A DNA stretch of 64,000 nucleotides, taken from the NCBI RefSeq assembly GCF_004799285.1, contig NZ_SSND01000001.1, positions 930,001 through 994,000 on the forward strand, read 5' to 3'. Position numbers and translations under genes: made by a program. Positions 63,543 to 64,000 of this stretch are shown here, in pieces. Origin of the DNA: Aliigemmobacter aestuarii. Lineage in GTDB: Bacteria > Pseudomonadota > Alphaproteobacteria > Rhodobacterales > Rhodobacteraceae. Below the pieces are notes generated by a model, which saw only the letters and a program-made list of their open reading frames with translations, searched no databases and was not told the DNA's origin. Position 1 is the first letter of the stretch. Every line of letters begins with the position of its first letter.

Positions 63543-63950
63543 ATGCCCGCCATTCCGCCCCGGTTCCCCGTCACCCCGGCCGAGATCGACGCCGTGGTCG
63601 AGGAATTCTACTTCCTGATCCGCCAGCATCCCGGCCTTGGTCCGGTGTTTGCTGCCCATGTCACCGACTGGCCCGCGCATGAGGAAAAGATCGCGCGCTT
63701 CTGGCGCAATGCGATTCTGTTCGAAGGCGGCTATGACGGCAATCCGATGCACTCCCACCGCGCCGCGGGGAATGTCCGGCCGGGAATGTTCGACGTCTGG
63801 CTCGGGCTGTTCGACACGGTGCTGCGGCGCAACCTGCCCATTGAAACCGCCGCGCAATGGTCCGCCCTCGCCCACCGGATCGGCAGGGGCCTGCGCTATG
63901 GTCTGGTCGAGGCGCAGACCGACGCGCAGGGCATCCCCCGCCTGCGCTAG
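63543..63950 (+). CDS. Group III truncated hemoglobin
   Basis: This 135-residue globin-like protein has IDAVVEEFYFLIRQHPGLGPVFAAHV and WPAHEEKIARFWRNAILFEGGYDGNPMHSHRA, the group III truncated globin pattern. A histidine in MHSHR is the probable heme-binding region. The ATG at 63543 has AAAGGA 7-9 bases upstream; an earlier in-frame start adds 16 non-globin residues. Group III globins are proposed to handle oxygen, peroxide or NO; the function here is unknown. Confidence 0.9.
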   Translation: MPAIPPRFPVTPAEIDAVVEEFYFLIRQHPGLGPVFAAHVTDWPAHEEKIARFWRNAILFEGGYDGNPMHSHRAAGNVRPGMFDVWLGLFDTVLRRNLPIETAAQWSALAHRIGRGLRYGLVEAQTDAQGIPRLR

Positions 63951-64000
63951 GCGGTCCCAGTCTGCCGCCCCGCAGCCCAACGGTTGAGCCATGCCAGCCC

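Noticed and set aside
63951-64000. The start of another gene at the right edge
   Set aside because: Fifty bases without a clear frame or ribosome-binding site are too little to support a call.

Overview
The window is GC-rich (about two thirds G+C), gene-dense and almost entirely coding. It looks like the chromosome of an alphaproteobacterium of the Rhodobacteraceae (Paracoccus/Rhodobacter/Gemmobacter-like). The reasons are a Paracoccus-type sox cluster, the ybgC-tolQRAB-pal-cpoB-tilS-ftsH order, a phosphatidylcholine synthase, an fhs/folD one-carbon cluster, a DUF2793 protein, and dispersed 'CCCCGAGGATATTT'-type intergenic repeats. I saw no rRNA, tRNA, CRISPR array, insertion sequence or integrated prophage.

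Layout. (1) 1-8191: thiosulfate oxidation. soxV, soxW and soxXYZABC run leftward, and soxC is cut by the window edge. soxS, the ArsR-type repressor gene soxR and a YeeE/YedE thiosulfate-transporter-like gene run rightward. AT-rich dyads lie in the soxS-soxV and soxW-soxX gaps. (2) 8252-17141: cell-surface and secretion genes. These are galE, an RTX-type M10 metalloprotease, a large convergent beta-propeller/RTX protein, and ugd. (3) 17286-19250: an isolated pair of phage- or gene-transfer-agent-like genes (DUF2793 plus partner). (4) 19350-25883: transport and regulation. These are an EamA permease, a divergent ArgP / ACT-domain / LysE module, yebC, an SLC13 permease with RCK_C domains, and a YmdB-type phosphodiesterase. 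(5) 26043-30451: a ligase-associated DEXH helicase and PdeM, a membrane-anchored LytTR regulator and a hotdog thioesterase. (6) 30468-36942: a C1-folate operon (fhs, chorismate mutase, an altered folD paralog, canonical folD), then MOSC, tam and corA. (7) 37069-46098: ftsH, tilS, cpoB, pal, tolB, tolA, tolR, tolQ and ybgC, all leftward. (8) 46202-53067: small and hypothetical genes, fucU-like, an MFS permease, prmA, a DUF1127 gene and ruvCAB. (9) 53320-63950: priA, fsa, DUF484-xerC, pcs, ogt, a P1-family peptidase, ileS and a group III truncated globin.

How the genes work together. The sox genes encode the periplasmic multi-enzyme thiosulfate oxidation system, its thiol-disulfide maturation branch (SoxV/SoxW/SoxS) and its sulfur-responsive repressor. 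fhs and the two folD-type genes interconvert formate and methylene-THF. The Tol-Pal block maintains the outer membrane. ruvCAB, priA, xerC, ogt and helicase/PdeM form a scattered genome-maintenance set.

I did not find a clearly new multi-gene system. The points that most deserve a second look are these: a roughly 340-bp low-GC, differently coded segment inside the editing domain of ileS; a folD paralog lacking the catalytic lysine, inside the fhs operon; an ACT-domain protein translationally coupled to a LysE-family exporter beside argP; an RpoH-like promoter for ftsH inside the 3' end of tilS; and a 12-bp perfect inverted repeat spanning the stop codons of the two convergent RTX genes. Start codons were re-chosen from ribosome-binding sites and family lengths. 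No database search was run.
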